64,000 nucleotides of DNA. It comes from Erythroxylum novogranatense. Its lineage: Eukaryota; Streptophyta; Magnoliopsida; Malpighiales; Erythroxylaceae. The notes under the pieces were generated by a model. The model did not search any database. It had not been told where the DNA came from and saw only the letters and a program-made list of their open reading frames with translations. Both the position numbers and the translations under genes were made by a program. The stretch covers positions 32,656,540 to 32,720,539 of the forward strand of contig CM057233.1 in the NCBI GenBank assembly GCA_029891385.1, in the 5' to 3' direction. This document shows positions 47,085 through 58,353 of this stretch, in pieces (positions within the stretch are counted from its first letter, which is position 1; each line of letters begins with the position of its first letter).

Positions 47085-48990
47085 TTCATACAATTCAATG
47101 CTTTCATCATGTAATTTTATAATAAAATATAGAGCATGAAATTAACATCTACTCTATTTTGGGTTCAATCATGTTAATTCTTCATTATTAGTTATGAATT
47201 CAACTAATGACATTTGTAAACTATTTACAAAACATCATTCCACCTTAACCAAGGATTTTTCGAATCATTACTAATCGAGTACAACAAAACACTCTCCCTA
47301 ATTACTTTAGGGGTGATAAATCATACATTGATCATTTAAGTACCTCCATATAGTTTATGCTACATCTAATGACTAGCGACTGAGCTATCTTGACTAGAAC
47401 AGGTCATAAGTAATATCAAAACATGGCAGCTCATATACAAGATAACTTTCGAGATCTTAGGGCAAAGGATCACTCATATGATTATCATATTGAGAATTTT
47501 CATAAATTTAAGTAATGTCTCAAATGGATTTCTCATATGGGGTCAATATTAGTAAATTTATTCTGCAACATGCACCCACACATTTGTTTTAATATCTCTA
47601 TACTTTAGTCTATGAGATCGACTACTTTCTTCATAAGGAAAATACAACATATGTTAGTCTTTCTATGCTCTATTAATGTCTAATTTCAAACAGAACAATA
47701 ACTATGAATAATTTAGGGATAATACATAATTGCAATATAAATATCATTATTATGTTTTGATCATAATTACATTAGCAATATTTTGTTTACGTAGACTTTA
47801 TCATATACATTTGAATATGTATAAGGTAATGAATGTATTTCAATTATTTTATCACTAAACTACATCTAACCAATTGGCTATAGGGCATAAACCAATAATC
47901 TTCCACTTATACTAAGCCAATTATCTAAATATCTTATACTATATCTCCATATAACGATCGGGCTATTGCTGGAATAATTGTTTAGGAATAATTGTTTGGT
48001 GAGAGAGTTCTATAAGATTCTCTATAATGAACACTTGCTTAAATCTTACAGCTTTATTCTTAATTACGTCCAAATACATGGATTTTTTTTATAAGATTAA
48101 AGGTTCCAAAACCAACATGTCTACCATGTGATTCAATCATTACTAATGTTGTTATAACCAAGAAATCTATTTCTTAGACAAAAACAACAACAAAACATTA
48201 AAGTTGTTGATGATAGCTCTTACAAGAGGATAAACGGTAATATTTCCTTATTCATGTGGCCATATTAATTAATTGAATGTTATGTGATCTTTATTATTAC
48301 AAATGTAATTTCTTAAAGGATGAAGTAAAAAGATGTGGATTTTATTTTGAGAGATATTCATTTAATTATTTAATAAAATTAAATTAATAAAAATTATGTT
48401 TTAATTTATTTCATAATACATGCATTTTAAACTTATAATTATTACTACACAGCTAAGTAAATTTTAGATTCAAAATATCCTTTATGATAATTATACAAAT
48501 TTAATTAAGTCTAAGAAATATTGATATCATTTGAAATATACAAACTATTATATTGATGGATTAAAATTAAAAGATCTCTATTTTACTATATATATATATA
48601 CATACATACACACACACCACACGTATATATAGATATATATGTATGTATATATGTATGTATATATGTATATATATATATATGTATGTATGTATAAAATAAA
48701 TTTAATTATTTTTGTGTAAAAACCTTAGCGGAGATATCAGGACATTAAGTGTCTAAATTGGCGGACAAATTATCAGAATCATTATGTTGTTCTCCACAGT
48801 GGTTTCAAAATATTTTCCTTACTTGGATTTTTTAATTTTTTTCTAAATTGGAACTTTTACGTTGATGGTTTAAAGTGGGTATTACAATAAAAGTTGGATC
48901 CAGATTCTTTGAAGTAAAGGCACCATTGGCAAAGTGCATTCCATTTTCGGAATAAAAGTTAAATTCCAATTCAATGCCACGAACTACAAG
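47085..48990 (+). repeat. direct repeat, copy R
   Basis: It is homologous and colinear with 41104-42870, with scattered substitutions and small indels. It is longer because a TA/TATG microsatellite has expanded at 48586-48692 and because of an insert near 48815-48885. Similarity ends at CTACAAGC; the right flank then differs from that of copy L. Confidence 0.85.
48586..48692. repeat. TA / TATG / CATA microsatellite
   Basis: Alternating TATATA, CATACA and TATGTA runs. Copy L has only ACATGTATGTTTTTG at the same place. Confidence 0.9.
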
Positions 48991-49855
48991 CACCAATGAC
49001 TTTTATTCGTTTTTGAGTGTTGCGGTGGTCCAGTCCAGCACAACAAAATCGAAGGATACGAATATATTTCCCTGGAGTTATCATCAATTTTTTATTTAGG
49101 GCGGGGTGCGTTGATTTGATTGTTCAATTAGCAAATTATGTCAGAAAGAAAATCAAAACGATAATAGATTAACTAGAAGAAGACACTACTTGCAATGCGT
49201 TATGAAACAATTATTGCACCATTCACTATTATATTTTAATAATTTCAAAAAAATGTAAAAAGGGATGATTTATTATTTTAATTATTTTGAAACCATCCAA
49301 TTTTAAAAGGTTTTATTTGAAACTAATGATATTTTAAACAAGATTTAACTTTCATTTTGTTATTAAAATAATCAGAAGCATAAATGTCAAAAATTTATTC
49401 TTATCAATCTTGTTATAATAAATTGCACGTTAATTCATATTTTATTTTATTTTCAATTTTTGTTTGAGGTTTAAATCTTATAAATATTTTTTCAAATTTA
49501 GGCTAATATTTTTCAAAATAACCGCAAGTGGTTTAATGAATTTATGAAAAAAATTATGCTATTCATCTTATCGTGTTAACATATATTATACAAACTTTCA
49601 TCTTCAAAATTTTGAAAATTGTATGCATCTTAAAATATTGAAAGCATGAAAAATATCCTCCTTTTTTAGTGCCTAATATGATATTTTTCTAATAAAATTA
49701 TTTTACGACTAGATATAAAATTAAGAAAATATTCAAATTGATAAAGAGGGTAGAAGATATAAACGTGCATGTACTTATATTAAATAGAATTTGAAAGTAT
49801 GACCATTTGGAATGACTGTCGAAAGGCTAAAAGAAGAATTTTAGTGCTAACTTCT
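48991..49855. other. AT-rich spacer
   Basis: I see no gene, terminal repeat or long open frame between the direct repeat and the LINE 3' end. Confidence 0.5.
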
Positions 49856-50054
49856 TTTCTTTCTTGAAAAAGGAAAGAAGAAAAGTATTAATAAAGAATG
49901 AAAACAAAGCTTACAACATTGACTAGGGGATACCCTTTAACACCAGGGAAGTGTAATGTTTTTAACTAATCAAACATGCATAAGGAGAATACTGTATTAA
50001 TAACTAAAGAAGGTTCAAGCTGCCAAGGATTTAGCTTAAAAACTGAGCTCTTTG
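49856..50054 (-). mobile_element. 3' end of LINE copy A
   Basis: On the minus strand this continues the LINE C terminus from 59575 once the copia element is removed: a Leu/Pro-rich LNPWQLEPS segment, then a KGYPLVNVVSF-like strand typical of the 3' end of plant L1 elements, and a T-rich tail ending in CTTTTTCAAGAAAG. No long poly(A) or target duplication is clear, so the exact end is approximate. Confidence 0.6.
50050..50054. repeat. target-site duplication CTTTG (left)
   Basis: It is identical to 59575-59579. Joined flanks give GAGCTCTTTGATGTTG, continuous LINE sequence. Confidence 0.9.
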
Positions 50055-51206
50055 TGTTGGACCAATGGTGGTTGACAAATAAAAGTCCCTTTATGTTTTG
50101 ATAATTATAAAATATATATGAAATTGGTTAAGAAATTATTTCAGGATTTTATTAAAGGCACAATGCAATTTCAAGGGACAATTTTCAAAGATACAAGTGA
50201 TAGACATTGTTCAAATTTCAATCTACAAATATCAAGGAGATAATATATTAAGAAATCAAATCAGAAATGATCTACTATGATCTGGAAAAGATAGACAATG
50301 TGCAAAAGAAGATTCTAGTGAAGATTATGGATAACAATCTTGAAAGATCGAAGTTTATCATCAAATTTATAAATTGAAGAAATTCCAGTCGACTACAATC
50401 ATTACCAGTCGACTGAAAATTAATAAGGGCTCATTCCAGGTCCACTTACAAAGGATCCCGATGACTACAAGTCATCCCGATGACTATTCGGAGAGCGGAG
50501 ATTATTTTTCGTAAGTTCGATGACTATAAATGTTTTCGATCGACTACAATCAAAAGTACTTGTTCAATGATTAGAACTGTCCCGATCGACTAGCATCCTC
50601 GACAATCGACAAAGCACCTATTCCAGTCGACTAGGAGGTAAAGAAATATTTTTATAACGTTATGGAGTAATCTACAACGGCTATATCGATCCAGAAGTCT
50701 GCAAATAAAAAGAAAAACATCAAGAGATCAACAACTGCACTTTTTGCAAAGCATACTGATCATTGATTTTTTTTTTGGTGCTCTCAAATTATCTTTAGCT
50801 CATTCAATCATATCTAGCTGTGCTGAGCTTTGTCTATTCAATATTTCTTTCATTGTTATTGTGAGTTGAGTGATTAGAGGAAAAATCACTGGTGTGGTTA
50901 GATTTTTGCCGGAAATCAAATCGGGATTGTAAGGTTTACTTGAGCCGGAATTCAAGTGGTTGTAAAAGTTCGCACTGAACTAAAAAGTGTACAATATAGT
51001 GGTTTGCCAAAATCCTAAGTGGGAGCTTAAGTAGAGGACGTAGGTCTTAACACCGAACCTCTATAAAAACAGCGTTTGCTTTCTTCTCTACTCTCTTTCA
51101 TTTGTTTAATTTGATTGTTACGTGTGTTTTTAATTCCGTGATTTTTTGTAGAACTCTGCGAAAAAGTTTAGACGATCTATTCAACCCCCCTTCTAGATCA
51201 CTTTCA
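50055..51206 (+). repeat. 5' LTR of copia element 2 (1152 bp)
   Basis: From TGTTGGACCAATGG to GATCACTTTCA. It contains AGTCGACT palindromes near 50389, 50405 and 50623 and lacks about 70 bp present in the 3' LTR at about 58930-59035. A TATAAAAA at 51062 is a weak promoter candidate. Confidence 0.93.
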
Positions 51207-51208
51207 AT

Positions 51209-51220
51209 TGGTATCAGAGC
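51209..51220 (+). other. primer-binding site, initiator Met tRNA
   Basis: TGGTATCAGAGC lies two bases after the 5' LTR. Confidence 0.93.
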
Positions 51221-51234
51221 AGATTCATCCAGGG

Positions 51235-52241
51235 ATGACATTCAGTATGACACATAACAATCTGACAGAAGAAGGTAACACTAATAACCGTCCTCCTTTG
51301 TTTAATGGTTCTAATTATTCTTGGTGGAAAAATCCTATGAAGTACCATATCCTAAGCGAGGGAGTAGAGTACTGGAAGATCATCATCTTCGGCCCACATG
51401 TTCCATTGAACGAGAACGGTCGATTAAAAGCGAATTGGAGTATGATGACAATGATTGGAAGCAAGCCTACATCAATGCCAAAGCAATGAAGTTAATCTAC
51501 TGTGCTCTTACTGTTGAGGAGAGAAATAGAGTGAATTCTTGCACAAGTGCTCAAGAAATGTGGGAGAGGCTTCGGATCACTCACGAAGGAACCAACCAAG
51601 TTCGAGAAACCAAAATCAACATGCTACTTCATGATTACGAAATGTTTGTCATGAAGGAAGGTGAGTCCATTTCTACTATGCTTGATCGGTTTGCAGAAAT
51701 TATTAATGGTTTAGGGAATCTTGAAAAGCACATGACGGATAGCGAGAAGGTGAAGAAGATCCTTCGGTCACTACCAAAAGAATGGGACTCTCAAGTTACA
51801 GTAATTATGGAGTCGAAAGATCTCAATCGCTTAGAATTCAATGCGTTGGTGGGATCACTCATAAATTATGAGATAATCCTCAAATCAAGAGGAGGTAGAG
51901 GTAAGCCACAAAAATCTATTGCTTTTAAAGCTAACACTTCTTCTGTGGATGAAAGTGATGAAGAATTAGATGAGGAGGAAGAAGATGAAGAGCTAGCAAT
52001 GTATGTTAGAAACTTGAGAAAATTCAAGGGCTTACTCAAAAATAAAAAGAGAGAATTACGTGGTGGAAGAAATGATGATAAAAAGAAGTACACCATGGAA
52101 AGAAGGACCAAAAGTTATGAGGAAAAGAAGAGCAATGAAGAATGCTGGAAATGTGGAAAGAAAGGACATCATGCTAGGAATGCAAAAGTTCTTCCATTTT
52201 CCAGAAAAATGATAGGTATGACAAAGGTAAAAGAAAGCTAG
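51235..52241 (+). pseudogene. copia gag with zinc knuckle, two frameshifts
   Basis: It starts at ATG 51235 with 'RPPLFNGSNYSWWKNPMKYH' (frame to 51489). A shift near 51420 moves it to the frame ending 52241: 'ELEYDDNDWKQAYINAKAMK', 'SAQEMWERLRITHEGTNQVR', 'KKILRSLPKEWDSQVTVIME', the copia capsid domain. An acidic run and a basic run follow, then the knuckle CWKCGKKGHHARN. A second shift at about 52178 replaces the last Cys (the next codons in the other frame read CKSS). Gag then continues in frame 52254. Confidence 0.88.
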
Positions 52242-52253
52242 TCTTGTAGCTAC

Positions 52254-52939
52254 TTGGGCGATGATGAGGAAGCTTATCAAAGCAACGATGAAAACAATTT
52301 AGCTCTAATGGCAAGAAGCTCCATGACAAGTGATGATGAGGATGAGGTAATGATTATTGATCAAGATCTTAGAGATTCCTTTACTGCTTTGCAAATTGAT
52401 TTTGAAGAAGCCATTGATATTAACAAGAAATTGAGAAAAAGGATAAGAGAACTTGTTGCTGAAAATAGTGTTCTGCATGAAACTATCGATGATTTAGATT
52501 GTACTAAGATAGACCACTCTGCATGCCTTGCTGAAAAAAAAAATTATCTTGTGAACTTGATAGAATTAGAAAAGAGTTTTCTTATGTTGTTGGAAAATTT
52601 GCTAATGGAAATGAGAAGTTTGAAAAGATGTTGTCTTTGCAAAGATACTCTATTTCTAAACATGGTTTAGGTTATGATCCTTTTGATAGAGATTACTCTT
52701 TGATTTCTAAATTCACAAAAGATGGTAAAGTTGCTAAATGTGATAGATGTTTGAGAGATAGTCATAATGAGATTGCATGTAAAAGTATTAGAAGGTGTAT
52801 TAATGTCAAGAAAATATGGGTAGTAAAAGGAACAAAGCCATCAAATGTAGTTTATTTGACTAACCATAATGGACCCAAAATGGCCTGGGTACCAATGAGA
52901 AGAAAAAATATTTCTGATGCAGGTACAAGCAAGGAATGA
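52254..52939 (+). pseudogene. copia gag-pol linker, coiled-coil region
   Basis: Two overlapping frames (52254-52670 and 52628-52939) follow the knuckle. The first is acidic, then helical with heptad-like leucines ('IDINKKLRKRIRELVAENSV'). The second has CDRCLRDSHNEIACKSIR and ends near 'KIWVVKGTKPSNVV', which leads into the protease in intact relatives. One frameshift separates them. Confidence 0.75.
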
Positions 52940-53315
52940 TAATCCACCAAGTACATGGTATATTGACAGTGGATGTTCAAGGCATATGAGTGGAGACAAA
53001 AACTTGTTTGCAGAAATCAAACCAAAGAATCAAGGGTATGTGACATTTGGAGACAACAATAAAGGTAAAATCATTGGGATTGGTAAAGTGGGTAAGGAAC
53101 CTTTGCCTACCATTGATAATGTTTTACTTGTTGATGGATTGAAACATAACCTGCTAAGTGTTTCACAATTGTGTGATATTAACTTTAAAGTGTCATTTGA
53201 ATCATCACATTGTGTAGTTAAGAAAGATGAAAATATTGCATTCATTGGTTTGAGGCATGGAAATAATATGTTGTTGATCTACATGATGATAGTTCTTTTA
53301 ATGAAAAGTGTTTAG
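52917..53315 (+). pseudogene. copia aspartic protease
   Basis: The frame carries TWYIDSGCSRHMSG (DSG codons 52965-52973), then [19 protein letters not shown] and [17 protein letters not shown], the standard copia protease and linker. The active-site triad is intact. A frameshift at about 53270 ends the frame before the GAG-pre-integrase module. It would release Gag and Pol proteins from the polyprotein. Confidence 0.88.
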
Positions 53316-53863
53316 TGACATTAGAAGAAAATGCGTTTTTATGGCATAGAAAATTATGACATGCTCTATTACCTCTGATTTCTAAATTATCTAAAAATGA
53401 TATAGTGAGAGGATTGCCTAAAATAAAATTTGTTAAAGATCATTTGTGTGAATCATGTTTGAAAGGTAAACATATTAGAGAATCATTCAAACCAAAGAAA
53501 GAAATTTGTACTTCTAGAATTTTAGAACTTGTTCATATGGATTTGATTGGACCATCTAGGCATGCTAGTCTTAGTGGTAAATTATATGTACTTGTAATTG
53601 TAGATGATTTTTCCAGACTTACTTGGGTGAGATTTCTTGCTCATAAAAGTGATGCTTTTAACGAGTTTACTAAGTGGTGTAGGTTGGTACAAAATGAAAA
53701 GAACTTGACCATTGTTGCAATAAGGACCGACCACGGCGGAGAATTTGATTGTGAACCATTTGAAAAATTATGTGATAAATATGGAATGGAACACAATTTT
53801 TCAACACCGAGGACTCCATGACAAAAGCGGTGTAGTAGAAAGAAAAATCGGTCTCTTGAAGAG
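53316..53863 (+). pseudogene. copia integrase, N-terminal and core part
   Basis: After a frameshift the zinc module reads 'ENAFLWHRKL', a TGA at about 53357, then 'SKLSKNDIVRGLPKIK' and 'LCESCLKGKH'. The core has HMDLIGPSRH (first Asp, 53540-53542) and RTDHGGEFD (second Asp, 53729-53731). A stop at 53819-53821 and a shift follow; the Glu motif (VVERK in relatives) survives out of frame near 53835. The integrase C terminus is in the next open frame. Confidence 0.87.
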
Positions 53864-55909
53864 ATGAGTAGAACGATGCTGAATGAATATAACCTTCCTA
53901 AAGTCTTTTGGGCGGAAGCAATCAATACCGCGTGCTATGTGATAAATAGAGTACATCTGAGAAGAGAAAAAAACAAGACACCTTATGAGCTATGGAAAGG
54001 TAAGAAACCAAATATTTCTTATTTTCATCCTTTTGGTTGTAAAGTATTTATTCATAATAATGGAAAGAATAATTTAGGTAAATTTGATTCAAAATCTGAT
54101 ATTGGTATATTTCTTGGTTATTCACTCACTAGCAAAGCATTTAGAGTCTATAATAATAGAACTAGAATTGTTGAAGAAAATATTCATGTTAAATTCGATG
54201 ATGTGGTTTCACCCCCGAGGAAGGTTTGTTTTGATGATTTTGCAGGTAATATAGAAAATGAAGTTGAAGAAAAATCAAATGAAGAAGAAAAACAAGATGA
54301 AGAAGATCATGTACCTATCATGAAAACATGGGCAAAAGCAAAGAATCATCCTATGGAGCAAGTCATTGGTGGTTTAAATGATGGTTTAAGGACTAGGAAG
54401 AATACGTATGAATATATGAATAACTCAACTTTTATTTCACTGGTAGAACCCAAGAACATTAAAGAAGCTCTTGAAGATGAAAATTGGTTGTTGGCTATGC
54501 AAGACGAATTGAATCAATTCAAGAGGAATAATGTGTGGAATTTAGTAGCTCCACTAAAGGATAAAACCATCATTGGAGTCAAATGGGTAAATAGGATAAA
54601 ATATGATGAGAATGGTGAAGCAGTCAAAAACAAGTCAAGATTAGTAGCTCAAGGCTTTTATCAAGAAAAGGGACTTGACTATAATGAGACATTTGCACCA
54701 GTGGCAAGATTAGAGGCTATCATATTATTATGTGCATTTGCTTCACATAAAAGGATTAAGTTGAATCAAATGGATGTCAAGAGTGCATTTCTCAATGGCT
54801 ACATCCAAGAGGAGGTATATGTCAAACAACCACCTGGCTTTGAAGACCATAAACATCCGGATTATGTTTACAAGCTAAAGAAGACACTTTATGGATTAAA
54901 GCAAGCACCAAGGGCATGGTATGAAAGGTTAAGTAATTTTCTTATTCAAAATGGTTATATTAGAGGTAAAGTTGATAATACTTTATTTATAAAGCATGTT
55001 AATCAAGATATGTTAATTTGTCAAATATATGTTGATGATATTGTTTTTGGTGCTACTAATGAATCTTTGTGTAAAGAATTTAGTGATTTAATGCAAAGTG
55101 AGTTCGAAATGAGCATGATGGGCGAGCTTAAATTCTTTCTTGGATTGCAAATAAAGCAAAATAGAGATGGCATATTTATTCATCAATCCAAATACACCAA
55201 AGAGCTTTTAAAGAAATTCAACATGGATGGATGCAAAGTAGCAGCTACTCCAATGGCATCAAATTTGGTCTTGGAAAAATCTGAACATGAAAAGGATGTT
55301 GATCAAAAACTTTATAGAGGTATGATCGGCTCTCTTTTATATTTAACTGCTTCTAGACCAGATATAATGTTTGCTACATGTCTATGTGCTAGATTTCAAG
55401 CTTGTCCCAAAATTTCTCATTTGACTGCATGTAAAAGAATTTTCAGATATTTGAGTAAAACTGTCAGTCATGGTTTATGGTATCCTTGTTGTGATTCTTT
55501 TGATTTATATGCTTATAGTGATGCGGACTATGGTGGTTGTAGAATTGATAGAAAAAGTACTAGTGGTATATGTCATTTCTTAGGTTCATCTTTGATTTCT
55601 TGGGCTAGTAAGAAACAAGTAAGTGTAGCTATTTCCACTGCTGAATCTGAATATGTAGCAGCTGGAAGTGCATGTGCCCAAGTACTTTGGCTTAAACATC
55701 AATTGCTTGATTACGGTATTGTGATTAAAAATATTCCAATTTATTGTGATAATACCAGTGCAATTTGTTTGAGTAAAAATCCAATTTTGCATAGTAGAAC
55801 AAAACATATTAAAATTAGACATCATTTTATTCGTGATCATTGTTTGAAAGGTGACATTGTTTTAAAACATGTTTCGTCTAGTGATCAATTGGCTGATATT
55901 TTTACTTAA
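53864..55909 (+). CDS. copia integrase C terminus, RT and RNase H (open 681 codons)
   Basis: The longest open frame in the window. Its Met is only the first ATG after a frameshift; the true start is upstream in gag-pol. Residues 1-120 are the integrase C terminus ('NLPKVFWAEAINTACYVINR', 'GIFLGYSLTSKAFRVYN'). RT runs from about residue 200 ('EALEDENWLLAMQDELNQFK') through 'ETFAPVARLEAI', QMDVKSAFLNG and 'GLKQAPRAWYERL' to YVDD at residues 389-392. RNase H begins at SDADYGG (Asp 553) and includes STAESEYVA and HIKIRHHF. A TAA at 55907 cuts 'LADIFT' where relatives continue KPL; the frame then stays open to a natural stop at 55979. All RT and RNase H catalytic residues look intact. Confidence 0.92.
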   Translation: MSRTMLNEYNLPKVFWAEAINTACYVINRVHLRREKNKTPYELWKGKKPNISYFHPFGCKVFIHNNGKNNLGKFDSKSDIGIFLGYSLTSKAFRVYNNRTRIVEENIHVKFDDVVSPPRKVCFDDFAGNIENEVEEKSNEEEKQDEEDHVPIMKTWAKAKNHPMEQVIGGLNDGLRTRKNTYEYMNNSTFISLVEPKNIKEALEDENWLLAMQDELNQFKRNNVWNLVAPLKDKTIIGVKWVNRIKYDENGEAVKNKSRLVAQGFYQEKGLDYNETFAPVARLEAIILLCAFASHKRIKLNQMDVKSAFLNGYIQEEVYVKQPPGFEDHKHPDYVYKLKKTLYGLKQAPRAWYERLSNFLIQNGYIRGKVDNTLFIKHVNQDMLICQIYVDDIVFGATNESLCKEFSDLMQSEFEMSMMGELKFFLGLQIKQNRDGIFIHQSKYTKELLKKFNMDGCKVAATPMASNLVLEKSEHEKDVDQKLYRGMIGSLLYLTASRPDIMFATCLCARFQACPKISHLTACKRIFRYLSKTVSHGLWYPCCDSFDLYAYSDADYGGCRIDRKSTSGICHFLGSSLISWASKKQVSVAISTAESEYVAAGSACAQVLWLKHQLLDYGIVIKNIPIYCDNTSAICLSKNPILHSRTKHIKIRHHFIRDHCLKGDIVLKHVSSSDQLADIFT

Positions 55910-55981
55910 CCTCTTAAAGAAGATGTTTTTGTTAATATCAAATTAAAACTTGGAATGTGTGATTTAAGTTCTCTTGGTTGA

Positions 55982-56676
55982 TTTTATTTACTTGCATACA
56001 CTATTATATCAAAATGGTCTGGCAAATTAAGCAATTCCATCAGAGATACATCATCATGATTTACATCTAGTGACTGTATTAAGGTTTAGAATTTTTCAAT
56101 CAACTGATTGGAGTTTTAAGTCGACTGATTTTGAGGTAAATAGACATACCAGTCGACTAGAAGGGCTTGACAATTCAACTAGAAATAAAGAAAAGCATGT
56201 ATCAGTCGACCAGAAGCAAGTCCAGTCGACTGGAAAATACACGAAGGTTTCGTTTTTAAAACCCATTCTCTTCTTTATTTCAAAAGTCCCATCATCTTCT
56301 CCATACAGACTTCTCACTCGACTCAAGCTCTTTAACTCTGGAGTTTTCAACAACTTCCTCATCAATCTTCTTCATCAAACCTCACAACTTCTTCTTCTTT
56401 AAGCATCTCAACTATTTCTCTCACTAAAAACCCATTTCTCCTTGTTTTCACGCAAACCCACTCTCTTCTCCTCTTGCGATTTTTTTTCTCCAGTCGACTG
56501 ATCTTCAAAATCCCTACAGATCCGACCTCTCAATCACTCACCCATAGCCTAACCGTCAAAACCCACCTTCTGTTTCTCCAAATCGTCTCCATCTCCCATT
56601 TTTCGTTACTTAGAACCCTATCTTCTCAAATATGCGTTTTCTATCTCTTTCTCCAAATCTCTTCAAGAACGTTACA
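55982..56676 (+). other. leader between pol and env-like gene with AGTCGACT repeats
   Basis: A noncoding 0.7-kb stretch with at least five copies of the (C)CAGTCGACTG-type palindrome or close variants (about 56114, 56152, 56203, 56224 and 56492), then a C/T-rich stretch ('CTTCTTCATCAAACC'). The same palindrome clusters in the LTRs of this element. The overlapping small open frames follow from composition. Confidence 0.7.
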
Positions 56677-57963
56677 ATGGCTCCAAGGAAGACTTCGGGA
56701 AAAGGAAAGCAAGTGGATGAAGCTCCTCAAAGACCACGTGTTCTTGGGTCTTCCTCACAAGGAGGAGTAGAACGTGAAAACGATGAGATAGAGTCCAGAT
56801 TTGTGTCTAAGGAGGCTCAAAGTCTATATTATAAGGTATTGAAAAATGAAGTTTTAATTCCTTCTATGAAGTTTGATTGGACGGAATTAGATCACAGTGA
56901 ATATAAGATGTTGTTTGAGGAACTGAATAACTTAGGATTGCGATTTTTTCTGGGTTTTTCTGAGGATATCTATGAAGAATTGATTCGAGAATTTTATGCA
57001 AATCTGATTGTGGTTAAAAGTGATGTAGTTCGTGGAGTTCTCTTGAAATCAAGTATTCAAGGTAAGGAAATTTTTATTTGTGAGGACAATTTGTGTACTT
57101 GCTTGAAATTGCCAAATGGTGGAATTAGGCCTAGAGCTTCCTTATTGGATTTTAATATTTTACGACATGAAAATGGAGATACTGATGAGGAAGTGGATGA
57201 AAATTTTGGATATACTGATGAAAAGGGAGATGCATTGCTTGATAGCCTTTGTTCGCCTCATTCTTCACCACCTTATGAAGCCATAGATTTGCCTCTAAAT
57301 TATAGGTTGCTTCACTATGCTATCAATAGAGTGGTATATCCTAAGAAAGCTAGTAACAACCACATTACATCATTGGACAAGGAAATTTTGTGGCACTTGG
57401 AGGAAGGTAGAAAAATTAATTTTCCTAGTCTGATTATGTAAATGATGAGGAAGAAGGCAAATTTATTAAGAGGTGAGCTGAAAAGTAACACGGGAAAGCA
57501 TAAAGGCATGCCATATGCTGCCTTGATTCCATTTATAGCCAAGCTTCAAAGGGTTGATTTGAGTTCCTATAGTCATTCTCCATATCCCCAAAGTTGGCGG
57601 TTTACTCCTTACAATTTACGGAGTATGAAATTGGTTGACACGGTTGAAAGAGGATGGGTATACTTTGATCATGTGGCCAAGCTTGGGTTGACATTGACAG
57701 ATGAACAAAGGCCTAAGAGGCAACGATCAAAACAGGCAGCGGATCGTCCAAGTAACTCTCGGCCCAGTAATGTAAGACGGAGTGATGTCACTTATGAGGA
57801 GCTACATGAGATTACCGAACAAATAGATGATTTGAATGATCGTGTTGATAATATTCAGAATATGTTTCGTATTTTCCTAAAGAAGCTCAATGAACAACAA
57901 CGTATGCTTACCAAGATTTTCGACAAACTAGGTTGTAAACATGATGATGTCTCTCGACCTTGA
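56677..57963 (+). pseudogene. env-like gene of copia element 2, one in-frame stop
   Basis: An open frame from ATG 56677 (an upstream ATG at 56632 is in frame) reaches TAA 57439-57441 and continues in the same frame with ATGATG to TGA 57961: 428 codons in all. It has a basic N terminus (PRKTSGKGKQ), a domain with 'LRFFLGFSEDIYEELIREFY' and 'LLHYAINRVVYPKKA' that recalls the 'putative plant transposon protein' family, and a C-terminal likely coiled coil ('EITEQIDDLNDRVDNIQNMF'). The place of the stop aligns with LIFHYMVKGLK of copia element 1, so the two halves belong to one gene. No signal peptide or membrane anchor is evident, which weakens an envelope role. Confidence 0.75.
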
Positions 57964-58353
57964 TGGATTTTGTAATTTGTTTTCAACCGATATATGTTAC
58001 TTTGATACATTGACATTTTCATTGACATTTACTACATTAGTCGGTATGCCCTTTTGTTTACATTGCTGTGATTTTGTTTAATATCTAATTTCTGAGTATT
58101 TGTTATGAAGTATGATTATTCATCGGTTCTTTTGAACATGAAAAAAAGGGGGAGTAAGAAAGTTGCGAAATTTTTTAAATTATTATGCTTATTTCCACGT
58201 GATTAAATTGTGCTCAATTTATTGGATTCATTGATTAAGGGGGAGTTAAAACTAACCAATTAGACAAGGCTTTAAAACCTTGATCAATTGTTCTTTGTTT
58301 TCAATTTCTTAAACAATTTCTAAATGTTTTGTCATTATCAAAAAGGGGGAGAT
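57964..58353 (+). other. 3' untranslated spacer and polypurine tract of copia element 2
   Basis: It carries AAAAAAAGGGGGAG near 58142, AAGGGGGAGTT near 58238 and AAAAAGGGGGAGATTG at 58340-58355. The last is the polypurine tract next to the LTR; the first two may be extra priming tracts. Confidence 0.75.

Noticed and set aside
41104..48990. Direct repeats L and R as the LTR pair of one element
   Set aside because: I see no TG...CA ends, primer site, polypurine tract or target duplication, and the LINE homology beyond both copies fits a segmental duplication better.
50055..50066. Shared TGTTGGACC start of copia element 2 and the LARD-like gypsy element as evidence of relatedness
   Set aside because: Similarity stops after about nine bases; interior, LTR end and gene order are different.
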